A stretch of 64,000 nucleotides of DNA. Source: an uncultured Bryobacteraceae bacterium (lineage in GTDB: Bacteria; Acidobacteriota; Terriglobia; Bryobacterales; Bryobacteraceae). The notes beneath the pieces were generated by a model that had not been told where the DNA came from, did not search any database, and was given only the letters and a program-made list of their open reading frames with translations. The stretch lies in the NCBI GenBank assembly GCA_938027685.1, contig CALJAM010000017.1, forward strand, positions 42,742 through 106,741. Reading direction: 5' to 3'. Position numbers and translations under genes: made by a program. Of the stretch, positions 43,828 to 53,774 are shown piece after piece. The stretch's first letter is position 1. Each line of letters opens with the position of its first letter.

Positions 43828-46377
43828 ATGCTGCTGGCGCGGCTGAGCTGGGCGTACCTCAAGAAACACCGGCTGCGCTGGGCGCTGACCATTGCGGGAG
43901 TGGCGTTGGGCGTGGCGGTGTTGGTCGCCATGCGCTTGGCCAACCAGGCCGTCCTGTCGAGCTTTCAGCGCACCGTGCAGGGCATCGCCGGTAGGACGCA
44001 GCTTCAGGTCCACGCGGGCGATCTCGGCTTCCCCGAAGAGGTGCTGGAGCGCGTCCAGGCGCTGCCGGAGGTGGCCGCGGCCGCTCCCGTAATCGAGGCG
44101 GCGCTCGATACGGGCCTCCCGGGGCAGGGTTACTTGCTCGTGGTGGGCGTGGACATGACCGGCGATCGCAGTATTCGTGATTACGAATTCGACAGCGGCG
44201 AAGAGGCGATCCTGGACGATCCGCTGGTCTTCCTGGCCCAGCCGGATTCGATCATCGTTACGCGCGAATTCGCCGAGCGGAATGGGCTCGGCGTCGGCAG
44301 TCGCATCCCGTTAGGCACGGCGCAGGGCACTCGGTGGTTCACGGTGAGGGGGATCATGCGCCCGGGTGGGCTGTCGCAGGCCTTCGGCGGCAACCTGGCG
44401 GTGATGGATGTTTACGCCTTACAATACGTGCTCGGGCGGGGCCGGCGTTTCGACCGTATCGACGTAGCGCTGCGCGAAGGGATCAGCCTTGAGCAGGGAG
44501 AGCGGGCGCTCCGGCAGGCCCTGGGGCCCGGATTCGAGATCGAACCACCATCGGCGCGGGGCCGGCATTTCGAAGCCATCCTGCGCAGCTTCTCGCTTAC
44601 GCTCAACATTACGAGCCTGTTCGCGGTGCTGGTGGGAATGTTTCTCATTTACAACTCCTTTTCAGTCGCGGTCACCCAGCGGCGTGCCGAGATCGGGATC
44701 CTGCGAGCCCTGGGAGCGGACCGCAGTACGATACGGCGGCTGTTCTTGAGCGAGGCGGCCGTGGCGGGACTGGTGGGCGCCTTAGCCGGCGCAGCGGCCG
44801 GCTGGCTGATGGCCCAGTGGGTCGCTTCCTATGTGGGGCGCCTGATGCAAGAGGCTTATGGAGTCGTGCAAAACGTCGAGGGCGCGCCGGCGGACTGGCG
44901 GCTGCTGGTCGGTGGCGCCGGCGTCGGAGTGCTGGCTAGCGTCGTGGCGGCATGGATCCCGGCGCGAGCGGCGGCGCGCGTCGACCCGGTTCTCGCGTTG
45001 CAAAAGGGCCGCCATCAAGTGCTCTCCGCCGGCGAGTATCGGGTCCGGCGCTGGCTGGCGGGCGTCGCGGCCGGCGGCGCGGCTTTACTCCTGACGGCGG
45101 GGCGTTCACCCGCTTGGTTCTACGCGGGCTACGTCCTCATTGTGCTTGCGGCCTTGTGGCTGACGCCCGCGCTGGCTCGTGGGCTGGCGCGAGGCCTTCG
45201 ACCGCTACTGGCATGGCTGCGCCCGGTGGAAGGAGGATTGGCGGTGGACAGCCTCCTGCAGGCCCCGCGTCGGACGTCGGCCACGGTGGCGGCCTTGATG
45301 CTCTCGTTGGCCATGGTCGTTGGCTTTGGCGGCGTTGCGCGTTCGATTTACGATTCGCTGGTGGAATGGGTGGAAACGACGCTCAATCCGGATCTGTTCG
45401 TGACGCCGAACGCGGAGATCGCCAACCGAACTTACGTAGTGCCCGCTGAGCTGGGTGCCGAGGTCGAACGCGTGCCCGGAGTCCGGCAGGTACAACTGGT
45501 GCGAAGCGCGCGCGTGCCCTACCAGGGCGTGCCAGTGTTGCTGGTGGCGGCCGACGTGGCCAAGCTGGCTCGGACCGTGCGGCGGCGCCCGATCGAGGGC
45601 GACCCCGAGGATATGCACCGCCGCACCGCGGCCGGCGAGGCGACGATCGTATCGGAGAGTTTTGCGCGCCTGCGCGGCCTGCGCGTCGGCGACGTGGTCG
45701 AACTGCCGGCGCCCAAGGGCCTCCTACGCCTGCCCATCGCCGGCATCGTACGGGACTATTCCGATCAGCAGGGCACTCTGCTCATAGACCGCGCGCTGTA
45801 CCGCACCTGGTGGGACGACGACACGGTCAACGTGATCCGCGTCTACCTTGCGCCGGGCGCCTCGGCGGCAGAGGTCAAGCGCGCGATTCTGGAGCAGTGC
45901 GGGCGAGGCCGCCGATTGTTCGTGCTGGCCAATGAAGAGGTGCGGCGTTACATCTTCCGGCTGGCGGACCAATGGTTCGGTATGACGTATAACCAGATCG
46001 CAGTGGCGATCCTGGTGGCGGTGTTAGGCGTCGTCAACACGCTCACGGTCTCGATCACGGACCGACGGCGCGAGCTGGGGCTGTTGCTGGCCGTGGGCGG
46101 CCTTCGGCCGCAGGTGCGCCGCACCATCTGGATGGAGGCTCTGGCGATCGGTCTGATCGGGCTCCTGCTGGGACTGGCGCTGGGCGCCGTCAACCTATAT
46201 TATTCGCTGGAGATGACGCGGCGAGACCTCGCGGGCCTCAGCCTGGATTACGTTTTTCCCGCCTCGCTGGCCGCCTGGCTGATCCCGGTGATACTGGGCG
46301 CAGCCTTCCTGGCCGCGTTGGGGCCTGCCGCGGCGGCCGTGCGGGGCTCGCCGGCGGAGGCGCTGGAGTATGAGTAG
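43828..46377 (+). CDS. FtsX/MacB-type ABC transporter permease
   Basis: 849-residue permease with ten predicted membrane helices in two FtsX-like units and large periplasmic (MacB-PCD-like) domains between helices 1 and 2 and again in the C-terminal half (about residues 520-680). FtsX hallmarks include ITSLFAVLVGMFLIYNSFSVAVTQRRAEIGILRALGA and the repeated AVAILVAVLGVVNTLTVSITDRRRELGLLLAVGG. The double FtsX layout resembles LolC/E-like export of outer-membrane components, or antibiotic/lipid export, more than solute import. It overlaps the LolA-like gene by 8 bp, so the cassette is translationally coupled. Confidence 0.9.
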   Translation: MLLARLSWAYLKKHRLRWALTIAGVALGVAVLVAMRLANQAVLSSFQRTVQGIAGRTQLQVHAGDLGFPEEVLERVQALPEVAAAAPVIEAALDTGLPGQGYLLVVGVDMTGDRSIRDYEFDSGEEAILDDPLVFLAQPDSIIVTREFAERNGLGVGSRIPLGTAQGTRWFTVRGIMRPGGLSQAFGGNLAVMDVYALQYVLGRGRRFDRIDVALREGISLEQGERALRQALGPGFEIEPPSARGRHFEAILRSFSLTLNITSLFAVLVGMFLIYNSFSVAVTQRRAEIGILRALGADRSTIRRLFLSEAAVAGLVGALAGAAAGWLMAQWVASYVGRLMQEAYGVVQNVEGAPADWRLLVGGAGVGVLASVVAAWIPARAAARVDPVLALQKGRHQVLSAGEYRVRRWLAGVAAGGAALLLTAGRSPAWFYAGYVLIVLAALWLTPALARGLARGLRPLLAWLRPVEGGLAVDSLLQAPRRTSATVAALMLSLAMVVGFGGVARSIYDSLVEWVETTLNPDLFVTPNAEIANRTYVVPAELGAEVERVPGVRQVQLVRSARVPYQGVPVLLVAADVAKLARTVRRRPIEGDPEDMHRRTAAGEATIVSESFARLRGLRVGDVVELPAPKGLLRLPIAGIVRDYSDQQGTLLIDRALYRTWWDDDTVNVIRVYLAPGASAAEVKRAILEQCGRGRRLFVLANEEVRRYIFRLADQWFGMTYNQIAVAILVAVLGVVNTLTVSITDRRRELGLLLAVGGLRPQVRRTIWMEALAIGLIGLLLGLALGAVNLYYSLEMTRRDLAGLSLDYVFPASLAAWLIPVILGAAFLAALGPAAAAVRGSPAEALEYE

Positions 46378-47122
46378 ACGCGGCCTGATCGCATGGTTGC
46401 TCGCGGGGGCCGCGTGGGCGCAGGATGCGCGTCAGATCGTCGAGGAGGCGCAGCGGCGCTCGCGCGCCGATTCCGAACGCTACGAAGGGACCCTGGAAGT
46501 GATCGACGCCAGGGGACGCAAAAACCTGAAACGCTGGATTTACCTGAGAGTCGGTTCGCACGGGAACAGCAAAGCGGTGATCCGCTTCACTGAACCGCCG
46601 GAAGTGCGGGGCGTGGCGCTGCTCATCATCAATCATCCCGAACGCGCCTCCGACCAATGGATGTGGACGCCGGCGACGCAGCGCGAGCGCCGCATCGCGA
46701 TCCAGGACCGCTCCACACGCTTTTTCGGCACGGATTTCAGTTTCGAGGACCTCGAAGAGCGCGACGTGAATCAGTACGACTACCGCATGATCGGCGAGGA
46801 CGAAGTCGAGGGCGCGCTCTGCTGGAAGATCGAGTCCCGGCCGCGCAAAACGCGCGCTTCCCAGTACACTCACTCGCTGCTGTGGATCCGCAAGGAGAAC
46901 TACACCTTTGCGCGCATCGAGAACTATGTCGGCCGCGAACTGGTGCGGCGCGCGCACTACCGCGAGGTGCAGAACGTGCAGGGCATCTGGACGCCGCGAC
47001 TGATCGAGATGCACGACATACGGCGCAACAGCCGCACCCTCCTGCGCCTGGAAAAGCTCCAGTATAACGTCCCGCTAAAGGAAAGCGAGTTCACACTACA
47101 GGCCTTGCGGCGGGGGTCCTGA
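46370..47122 (+). CDS. Outer membrane lipoprotein-sorting protein (LolA-like)
   Basis: 250-residue periplasmic protein. Signal peptide RRGLIAWLLAGAAWAQ is followed by the sorting-protein fold: IVEEAQRRSRADSERYEGTLEVID, then a repeated strand pattern with RFTEPPEVRGVALLIIN, WMWTPATQRERRIA and the FGTDFSFEDLEERD box that is typical of the TP0789/PF17131 group. Such proteins carry lipids or lipoproteins across the periplasm. Coupled to the permease (overlap 8 bp) and to the barrel gene (TGATG overlap), it forms the middle component of the export cassette. Confidence 0.85.
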   Translation: MSRRGLIAWLLAGAAWAQDARQIVEEAQRRSRADSERYEGTLEVIDARGRKNLKRWIYLRVGSHGNSKAVIRFTEPPEVRGVALLIINHPERASDQWMWTPATQRERRIAIQDRSTRFFGTDFSFEDLEERDVNQYDYRMIGEDEVEGALCWKIESRPRKTRASQYTHSLLWIRKENYTFARIENYVGRELVRRAHYREVQNVQGIWTPRLIEMHDIRRNSRTLLRLEKLQYNVPLKESEFTLQALRRGS

Positions 47123-48345
47123 TGGGGCGGGCGGCTTGGGCGCTGTTTGCGGCCGCGACGCTGGGCGCGCAGGACTTCGGTCAGCGGGGCTTCCTGGAGC
47201 TTCGGATGACGGGGTTCCCGCAGACGGCGCCGAACGATCGGGCCCGCGGCGTGGCCGCGGCCCTGTTGCGGTACGAGGCAACCTACCGCCGGGGCTCATG
47301 GCGCCTCGCCGGAGGAGTGGATGCGCGCACGGATACTCATCACGAAAGCGAACGCCGCTGGAACCTCAGTCTGCTCGATCGCGAGCGGCAGCGGCCCTCC
47401 TTCGCCCTCCGGCGCGCCAGCATCGCCTACGAGCGGCCGGGCCTGACTATCGAGGCCGGCAAGCAGTTTATTCGCTGGGGCAAGACGGACATTCTCAATC
47501 CCACCGATCGCTTCGCGCCGCGCGACTTTCTGGCCGTGGTGGACAACGATTTCCTGGCGGTAACGGCGGCGCGGCTCGCCGTAGGAGCCCAGCGGAACAC
47601 CGTCGAGCTCGTGTTCGCGCCGCGTTTCACTCCGAGCCGCATCCCGCTGCCGAACCAACGCTGGGCGCCCCTTCCGCCGGGGGCGACCGGGATCGAGCTC
47701 CGGGAGCGGCCGCCGCATTGGCCCGGCGGCGCGCAGTTCGGCGCGCGATGGAATCACGTGGGCGCCGGCTGGGAGGGCTCGCTGAGCCTTTACGAGGGCT
47801 ACAATCACCTGCCCCTGTTTCGGACATACCCGGCTGGAACGCAGGCGCCCCTGCGCCTGGAAATCAGGCGCTTCTACCCCCGATTGCGCATGTACGGCGC
47901 AGACGCGGCGTGGCCTGCGGGACCGATCACTCTGAAGGCAGAGGCAGGCTGGATGCGGTCGCGTACCGCGGAGGCAGACGAATACCTTCTTTACGTGGTT
48001 CAGTGCGAACGCCAGGCGGGCGATTGGTCGCTGGTTGCGGGCTACGCCGGCCAGAAGCTTACCCGTCGCGGTGCGGGCCCGGGCTTCAACCCGGAGCGGG
48101 GTCTGGCTCAGGCCTTCCTCGGTCGCGCCGGCTACACAATCGATTCGAACCGCAACGTGGCGGTCGAGACCGCTGTGCGGCGCAATGGCAACGGCTTGTG
48201 GACGAAATTCGAGTATTCACAAGCCTTCGGGCGTCACTGGCGGGCCACCACGGCCTTCACGCTGATCCGCGGCTCGCCGGATGATTTCCTGGGCCAGTAC
48301 CGCCGCAATTCGCACTTTCTTCTCGCGCTGCGCTACAGCTTCTAA
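47122..48345 (+). CDS. Outer membrane beta-barrel protein of the export cassette
   Basis: 407-residue protein with a signal peptide (AAWALFAAATLGAQ) and many alternating strands typical of a barrel (RYEATYRRGSWRLAG, VFAPRFTPSR, KLTRRGAGPG); it ends in FLLALRYSF, an aromatic BAM signal. The general look matches DUF1302-like barrels. Start overlaps the LolA-like stop. Being last in the operon it may be the outer-membrane receiver or porin for what the permease and the LolA-like carrier move. It converges with the TonB receptor gene with a 22-bp gap. A more precise function cannot be read from sequence. Confidence 0.75.
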   Translation: MGRAAWALFAAATLGAQDFGQRGFLELRMTGFPQTAPNDRARGVAAALLRYEATYRRGSWRLAGGVDARTDTHHESERRWNLSLLDRERQRPSFALRRASIAYERPGLTIEAGKQFIRWGKTDILNPTDRFAPRDFLAVVDNDFLAVTAARLAVGAQRNTVELVFAPRFTPSRIPLPNQRWAPLPPGATGIELRERPPHWPGGAQFGARWNHVGAGWEGSLSLYEGYNHLPLFRTYPAGTQAPLRLEIRRFYPRLRMYGADAAWPAGPITLKAEAGWMRSRTAEADEYLLYVVQCERQAGDWSLVAGYAGQKLTRRGAGPGFNPERGLAQAFLGRAGYTIDSNRNVAVETAVRRNGNGLWTKFEYSQAFGRHWRATTAFTLIRGSPDDFLGQYRRNSHFLLALRYSF

Positions 48346-48367
48346 GCCACGCAGGAGCGGCTTCCGA

Positions 48368-51300
48368 CTAGAACAGCAGTTTGAGCCCGAATTGCACGAT
48401 GCGCGGATCCGAGGCGCTTTCGAGGCGGCCGAAGCGATTGGCGACGTTCGCCGCGGCGTAAGGATTGCCGAAGTTGGGCTTGTTGAATGCGTTGAAAAGT
48501 TCGGTCCGGAACTGAAACCGCAGGTTCTCCGCCAACGAAAAGCTCTTCATCAGGCCCAAATCAAAGTTGACCGCGCCCGGGCCGCGTAGGATGTTCCTCG
48601 GCGAGGTGCCAAAGGTTCCCAGTGCGGCAAGGGCAAAGGCGCCGGTATTGAAGTATTGGGCGACCAACTCGTTGCGGGGCCGATTCGGGTCGAGGTAGGG
48701 ATTGCCGATCAGGTCGGCGTAATCCATGTTGTTGCCGCTCAAGGCGCGGTCCACCCCCGAGGTGACGGTGAAAGGAAAGCCGCTGCGCAAGGTCGTAATG
48801 CCGGTGAACTGCCAGCCGCCTAGCACGCCCTTCAGCCACCGGGCGCTCTGCGCAAGCCTCGGCAGGTTCCAGACGTGGGAAACGACCAGCCGCTGCGGCA
48901 GATCAAAGTCGGAAAGGCCGCGGTTCAAAGTTCGGTTGAGCGGCACTCGCTGGGAGGGGTTCTGCGGAGTTTGGTCGGCGGAGGCCTCGTCAATGGACTT
49001 GGAGACCGTGTAATTCAGCTCGAAGGAAAGATTCTCCGAGACGCGGCGCTCGACGGAAAGCTGGAATCCATGGTAGCTGGAGGTGGTGTCCGCGCTCGTG
49101 ATAAAGATCCGGGTGAAGTCCCGATAGGGCCTGCGCTGCTGGATGTTGGCCGTCGAGGCTCCGGGAGCGTAACGGGCGTAGTTGACGTCGTTGCTTACCG
49201 AGAGGCGCCGGCCCAAATTGCCCACGTAACTGGCCCGCACCACCAGATTGGGAATGAACTCACGTTCCAACGTGAGATTCACCATTTCCTGGTAACTGGG
49301 CCGAAACTCCGAGGCAAAGGAGCCGAAAGATCCCAGGGGCACGACAAACTTCGAATCCTTCGGAGGCAGAAAAGGAGCGAAGCCGGCAGGGAAAGGATTC
49401 TCGGTCCCGGCGTAAGGATCCTCGAAACGCACATTGTAACGGGTAATCTGCGGGCTGAAGGGGGCGGCATTGACGAAGCCGTTATAAAGCACGGTGAATT
49501 GGGGATTCCAGAACAGGCCGAAGCCGCCCCGGATCACGCTGCGGCCGCCGCCCGGCCGCCAGGCGAACCCGAACCGCGGCGCGACCTGCCATGGGTAGGC
49601 GCTGAATCCGCCCTCCGGGCAGCCCGGATCGCCGGCGTTCAGGTAACCTAGGGGCGCGTTGGGGAAGCGTTCGGAGCGCACGCCCGGCTGGAAGCACTGC
49701 ACGCGGCCGAGCGTGTCGTGGTAAGGCCACATCGGTTCCCAACGCAGGCCCAGATTCAGGGTCAGGTTCGGCGTGAACCTCCAATTGTCCTGCACGAAGA
49801 AACCCCAGCGGGTTCCGTACAGATCCTTATACTCCCCGCCGCCTTGATCGAACTGATAGACCTCGCCGAGCATGAAGTCGGCCATGGCGTTGCCGCTGAT
49901 GGCGCCGGTGAAATTGAATAGCCCCATCGTGCGGAAGTGGTTGCGAATCTTGTTGGAAGAACGCACGACCTCGGCGCCGAACTTCAACTCATGGGCCCCT
50001 CGCATCCACGTGGCGGTATCGGCCCAGTGCAGATCGTAATCCAGCTTGTCGTAGTTCCAGCCGGGCCGGGCGAGAAAACCGCCGGACACATTGATGTACA
50101 CCGAGGGCGGATCCTTGACGGCGATCCCCTTGACGCCGGCGTCGCGAAAATTGATGGGCAGCTTCACGGCGCTCCAGTCATTCAAAGTTCGGCGGCCGCG
50201 ATAGGCGAACGTGAAACTGTTGAGCCACTGCGCAGAGATCGTGTAAATGTCGTTGAAGGTAAGTTGCACGTAGGGCTGACGGGACAAACCTGCTTCCGGT
50301 GCGTACATCGAAGCCAGATCGTTCACGTTCCCGCCGAAAGGTCGCGTCAGCTTGTTGCGGAAATAGCGCCCTACCAGCCGGTGGCTGCCCAGATAGTAAT
50401 CGCCGCGCGCCATGAATTCATTCAGGTTGTTCTTCACCGGGATCCCGACGAAGCGCTCGCCGGTAGGAGTGCCAGGATCAGGCAGATACTTCAGGAAGTT
50501 CAAGGTGACGGGATTCAGCCGATTGGCGGGAATCTGATTGCCGGGGAAAGGCTGTCGGGTTTGCGGATCGGTGATGGCGCGCGTGACGGAAGAAAAGTCT
50601 CCCCGACGCATCGCCGCCGTGGGCAGGAACTGACGGGTCAAGCCGGGGTCGCTGCGCAGCCGCGTTCCCTGATAGGAAACGAAAAAGAAGGCTTTGTCCT
50701 TGCGCACGGGGCCGCCCAGGGTAGCGCCGAATTGATTGCGCTTGAGCGTGTCGCGCCGCGCAGCGAAGAAATTGCGTGCGTTGAAGACCGCGTTGCGAAC
50801 GAATTCAAAAGCGGCGCCGTGGAGCTCATTGCTGCCCGACTTGGTGACCACGTTCACCACCGCCCCCATCGCATTGCCGTATTCGGCGCTGAAGTTGGTC
50901 TTTTGAACGCTGAATTCCTGAATGGCATCCGGATTGGGGAAGTTTCCGCTAAAGTTGCGGTAGGAATCGGTGTTCATGCCCGAATCCATCAGCCAATAAA
51001 CGCCGCTCTGTCGGCTGCCGCTCACCACGAACGCGTCCCCTTCCCCGTACGAGCTCGCCCGCAGGATCACGCCCGCCTGAATCGACATCAGCTGCGTGAT
51101 GTTGCGTCCGTTCAACGGCAGGTCCACGATCCGCTGCTGATCAACCAGGCCGCGGATGCCGCCCACCTGCGTTTCCAGCAGAGGTGCGGCCGCCGTTACC
51201 GTGACGGCTTCCGTCGTGGCGCCCAGTTTGAGCACTACGTCCAGGTTGACGACGTCGTTGACCGCGAGCGTGATCCCTTCGCGCACGTAGCGCTGGAAAC

Positions 51301-51550
51301 CGGGCTTCTCCACTTCCAGCCGGTACTGCCCCACCGGGAGGGCAGGCAGCGAGAAGAGACCTTCGACGCTGGTGCTGCGGCTCTGCCGCAAACCGGTCTG
51401 CAAATGGATGGCGGTTACCGCGGCGTCAGGCACCGCGGCGCCCGAAGGATCCCGGACCACGCCCACCAGGCCGGCCTGGCCGAAGCAGTAGCCGGCGCTC
51501 CCGAGGATGAGGGCAAAGCGTACCAGCGAGCGAAAAGTGCGTCCGGACAT
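48368..51550 (-). CDS. TonB-dependent receptor with carboxypeptidase-regulatory domain (Oar-like)
   Basis: 1,060-residue outer-membrane receptor. The signal region FALILGSAGYCFGQ is followed by a carboxypeptidase-regulatory domain (about residues 27-110, GLVGVVRDPSGAAVPDAAVTAI), a plug with LPLNGRNITQLMSIQAG and VVNVVTKSGSNELHG, and a large barrel that ends in VQFGLKLLF. Matches the typical Acidobacteriota Oar-like receptors in length and domain order. Start 51550 is preceded by GGGAGGAGG. No inner-membrane TonB or SusD partner is adjacent. Substrates of this group are probably oligosaccharides or peptides. Confidence 0.92.
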   Translation of the reverse strand: MSGRTFRSLVRFALILGSAGYCFGQAGLVGVVRDPSGAAVPDAAVTAIHLQTGLRQSRSTSVEGLFSLPALPVGQYRLEVEKPGFQRYVREGITLAVNDVVNLDVVLKLGATTEAVTVTAAAPLLETQVGGIRGLVDQQRIVDLPLNGRNITQLMSIQAGVILRASSYGEGDAFVVSGSRQSGVYWLMDSGMNTDSYRNFSGNFPNPDAIQEFSVQKTNFSAEYGNAMGAVVNVVTKSGSNELHGAAFEFVRNAVFNARNFFAARRDTLKRNQFGATLGGPVRKDKAFFFVSYQGTRLRSDPGLTRQFLPTAAMRRGDFSSVTRAITDPQTRQPFPGNQIPANRLNPVTLNFLKYLPDPGTPTGERFVGIPVKNNLNEFMARGDYYLGSHRLVGRYFRNKLTRPFGGNVNDLASMYAPEAGLSRQPYVQLTFNDIYTISAQWLNSFTFAYRGRRTLNDWSAVKLPINFRDAGVKGIAVKDPPSVYINVSGGFLARPGWNYDKLDYDLHWADTATWMRGAHELKFGAEVVRSSNKIRNHFRTMGLFNFTGAISGNAMADFMLGEVYQFDQGGGEYKDLYGTRWGFFVQDNWRFTPNLTLNLGLRWEPMWPYHDTLGRVQCFQPGVRSERFPNAPLGYLNAGDPGCPEGGFSAYPWQVAPRFGFAWRPGGGRSVIRGGFGLFWNPQFTVLYNGFVNAAPFSPQITRYNVRFEDPYAGTENPFPAGFAPFLPPKDSKFVVPLGSFGSFASEFRPSYQEMVNLTLEREFIPNLVVRASYVGNLGRRLSVSNDVNYARYAPGASTANIQQRRPYRDFTRIFITSADTTSSYHGFQLSVERRVSENLSFELNYTVSKSIDEASADQTPQNPSQRVPLNRTLNRGLSDFDLPQRLVVSHVWNLPRLAQSARWLKGVLGGWQFTGITTLRSGFPFTVTSGVDRALSGNNMDYADLIGNPYLDPNRPRNELVAQYFNTGAFALAALGTFGTSPRNILRGPGAVNFDLGLMKSFSLAENLRFQFRTELFNAFNKPNFGNPYAAANVANRFGRLESASDPRIVQFGLKLLF

Positions 51551-51675
51551 GGCTCCTCCTCCCGTAACGCACCCAACGATACCATACCCGCTCGAAGCCG
51601 GGAGGCGAACCATCAGAGGCCGCAGGGAAAGGCGCGGTCACCGATCGCCGACGTGGCCGACGCCCCGAGCATCCG

Positions 51676-52557
51676 TCACAACCCGCGTATGAATTCGATG
51701 AAGCGGCGCGCACAGCGGTCCAGGTTTTCCATGCTGCCGCCGCCGGCCAGCGGCGAGCACATCTCGTAGGCCACGGTGCCCTGAAAGCCGCCCTCCCGCA
51801 AAGCCGCCAGAAAGGCTCGGTAGTCGATGAAGCCCTCATCGATGGGAACCGCAAGCACGTAAGGCGTCAGGGGCGTGTAGTTGACCATGCCCGCGTCCAA
51901 GCGGTAACGCGGGCGGCGCTGGTAGTTGGCGATGGTGGTGTGCGCCGTGATGGCGCCCATCTGACGAGCCGCGGCCGTAATATCGGCGCCCTGGAGCGCG
52001 GGGGCCCAGGCGTCGAAAAGCGCCTTGCAGTTGGGCTCGTCCACTGCCTGAATGAGATCGCGCAGGCTCTCCCAACCGCAGGCCAGATCGTGATGGTTTT
52101 GTACGCCGATGGTCACGCCGAAGCGAGCGGCCCGCCGCGCACACTGCTTGATCGAGGCCACGAGGATGTTCCACTGCGCGGTGTAGCCGGCAGAGGGATG
52201 CTCGTAACCGGTGAAGATGCGCAGCAAATCGCCGCCCAGGTCCGCAGTGAGTCGCGCCAACTCCACTACGTACTGGATCTGGATCTCCTGCGTGGGAATG
52301 TCCGGGTGCTCGAGATCGGCCGTGAAGTTGTTGTACCCCGCCACAGCCACGCGCCGTAGGCCGTGCTTTTCGATCAGGCGGCGCAGACGGCTGCGAGCGC
52401 GCCGATCGTAATCGAGCAGGGAAACGTGAGGACGTTTCGCCGCGAGCAACACGCCGTCGTAGCCCAGTTCGGCGGCCTTGGCGACGAACTGCTCGACGGG
52501 CAGGAAAGCCTGGCCCCAGGTGCCGGCGTAGCTGATCGAATGCAGCAGGGCGTCCAT
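51676..52557 (-). CDS. Sugar phosphate isomerase/epimerase family protein
   Basis: TIM-barrel protein of 293 residues, no signal peptide. Xylose-isomerase-like features include SYAGTWGQAFLPVEQFVAKAAELGYDGV at the start, VGVQNHHDLACGW-like metal strand (IGVQNHHD), LFDAWAPALQGAD and VAYEMCSPLAG, which supplies the last Glu. Metal-binding residues appear in place. It is divergent from the enolase-superfamily gene by 69 bp. The two may share control and a sugar-acid pathway. Exact reaction unknown. Confidence 0.82.
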   Translation of the reverse strand: MDALLHSISYAGTWGQAFLPVEQFVAKAAELGYDGVLLAAKRPHVSLLDYDRRARSRLRRLIEKHGLRRVAVAGYNNFTADLEHPDIPTQEIQIQYVVELARLTADLGGDLLRIFTGYEHPSAGYTAQWNILVASIKQCARRAARFGVTIGVQNHHDLACGWESLRDLIQAVDEPNCKALFDAWAPALQGADITAAARQMGAITAHTTIANYQRRPRYRLDAGMVNYTPLTPYVLAVPIDEGFIDYRAFLAALREGGFQGTVAYEMCSPLAGGGSMENLDRCARRFIEFIRGL

Positions 52558-52626
52558 GGACGGCCATTCTAGCGCGACCGCCGGGCGGCCCGGGCGAGCG
52601 TTCGGCTCTGCTAAGATCGGACGGCC

Positions 52627-53745
52627 ATGAAGATCACGCGCGTGGAAACCATTTATCTGCGGCAGGAGCAGGTGCGCGAGCAGTGCGACAGCGGCCAGGA
52701 CGCCCTGATCGTGCGGGTCGAAACCGATGCCGGCATCACGGGCCTGGGCGAGGTGGATTCCAACCCCATGGCGGCCAAGGGCGCCATCGACGGTCCCTTC
52801 TCGCACACAACCGCTTGCGGGCTCGCGCAGGTCGTTATCGGCGAAGATCCTTTCGAAACCGAGAAGATCTGGTACAAGATGTACCGCGCCAATATCTACG
52901 GCGGCCGCCGCGGTGTCGGCATCCACGCCATGAGCGGCATAGACATGGCGCTCTGGGACATCAAAGGCAAGGCGCTGGGGCTGCCGGTCTGGAAGCTGCT
53001 GGGCGGGGGCTTCCAGCAGAGGATCCGTTGCTACGCCAGCTCGCTGTTCGGCCCCACGCCGCGCAAGACGGCTGAGCTGGCGCGTCGCTTTCGCGATCAG
53101 GGCTTCACTGCGGTGAAGTTCGGATGGGATCCGATGGGCCGCGACGCCAAGACGGACGTGGCGTTGGTCCGCGAGGCCCGTCGCGGACTGGGCGAGCAGG
53201 CGGACCTCTTGATCGACGCGGGACTGGCATGGGATGCCGCCACCGCCATCCACCGTGCTCGCGCCTTCGCTGAATACGACATCTTCTGGCTGGAGGAACC
53301 CCTGCGACCGGATGACTACGAGGGCTACCGGCGGCTGTCCGAGGCCACCGACGTCCGCATCGCAGCAGGCGAGGAGGAAAGCAACCGGCTGTCCTTTCTC
53401 GAGCTCATGGACAAGGGAAAGATCGACGTCGTGCAGGTCGACCTGACCCGCTGCGGCGGCTTCACCGAAGCCATGAAAATCGCTTCCCTGGCCTGGGATC
53501 GCGGCCTCGTGGTGGCCAACCACGGCTTCACCACCTACATCAACGTCGCCGCCGCGCTCCACTGGTTGGCCTCCGTGCCCAATGCGCTGATCTGCGAGTT
53601 CGTGACCGAAGAAAACACCAGCCTGCGCGAGTTCGTCACCCGCCGGAAGTTCCGGGCCCGTGACGGATATCTCGATGTGCCCTGCGAGCCGGGCCTGGGC
53701 GTGGACTTGGACGAAGAGGCCGTCCGCCGGTTCCGCGTGGCGTAA
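52627..53745 (+). CDS. Enolase-superfamily dehydratase (mandelate racemase/muconate lactonizing group)
   Basis: 372-residue enzyme of the D-galactonate/other sugar-acid dehydratase type. The catalytic lysine region is K164-x-G-W, the metal ligands are D197 (LIDAGLAWD), E223 (WLEEPL) and E249 (AAGEEE), and D272/H299 (VDLTRCGG, ANHGFTTY) form the second catalytic dyad. This MR-subgroup pattern favours a dehydratase over a cycloisomerase. Which aldonate it dehydrates is not decidable from sequence. It is divergent from the sugar isomerase and followed by purS 29 bp later. Confidence 0.88.
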   Translation: MKITRVETIYLRQEQVREQCDSGQDALIVRVETDAGITGLGEVDSNPMAAKGAIDGPFSHTTACGLAQVVIGEDPFETEKIWYKMYRANIYGGRRGVGIHAMSGIDMALWDIKGKALGLPVWKLLGGGFQQRIRCYASSLFGPTPRKTAELARRFRDQGFTAVKFGWDPMGRDAKTDVALVREARRGLGEQADLLIDAGLAWDAATAIHRARAFAEYDIFWLEEPLRPDDYEGYRRLSEATDVRIAAGEEESNRLSFLELMDKGKIDVVQVDLTRCGGFTEAMKIASLAWDRGLVVANHGFTTYINVAAALHWLASVPNALICEFVTEENTSLREFVTRRKFRARDGYLDVPCEPGLGVDLDEEAVRRFRVA

Positions 53746-53774
53746 GCGCGTTGCGGCATCATGGGAGACGGGTC

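Noticed and set aside
49937..51769. Long plus-strand open frame of about 610 codons opposite the TonB receptor gene
   Set aside because: It is antisense to a clear 1,060-residue receptor. The composition is the usual shadow of high-GC coding and no motif is present.
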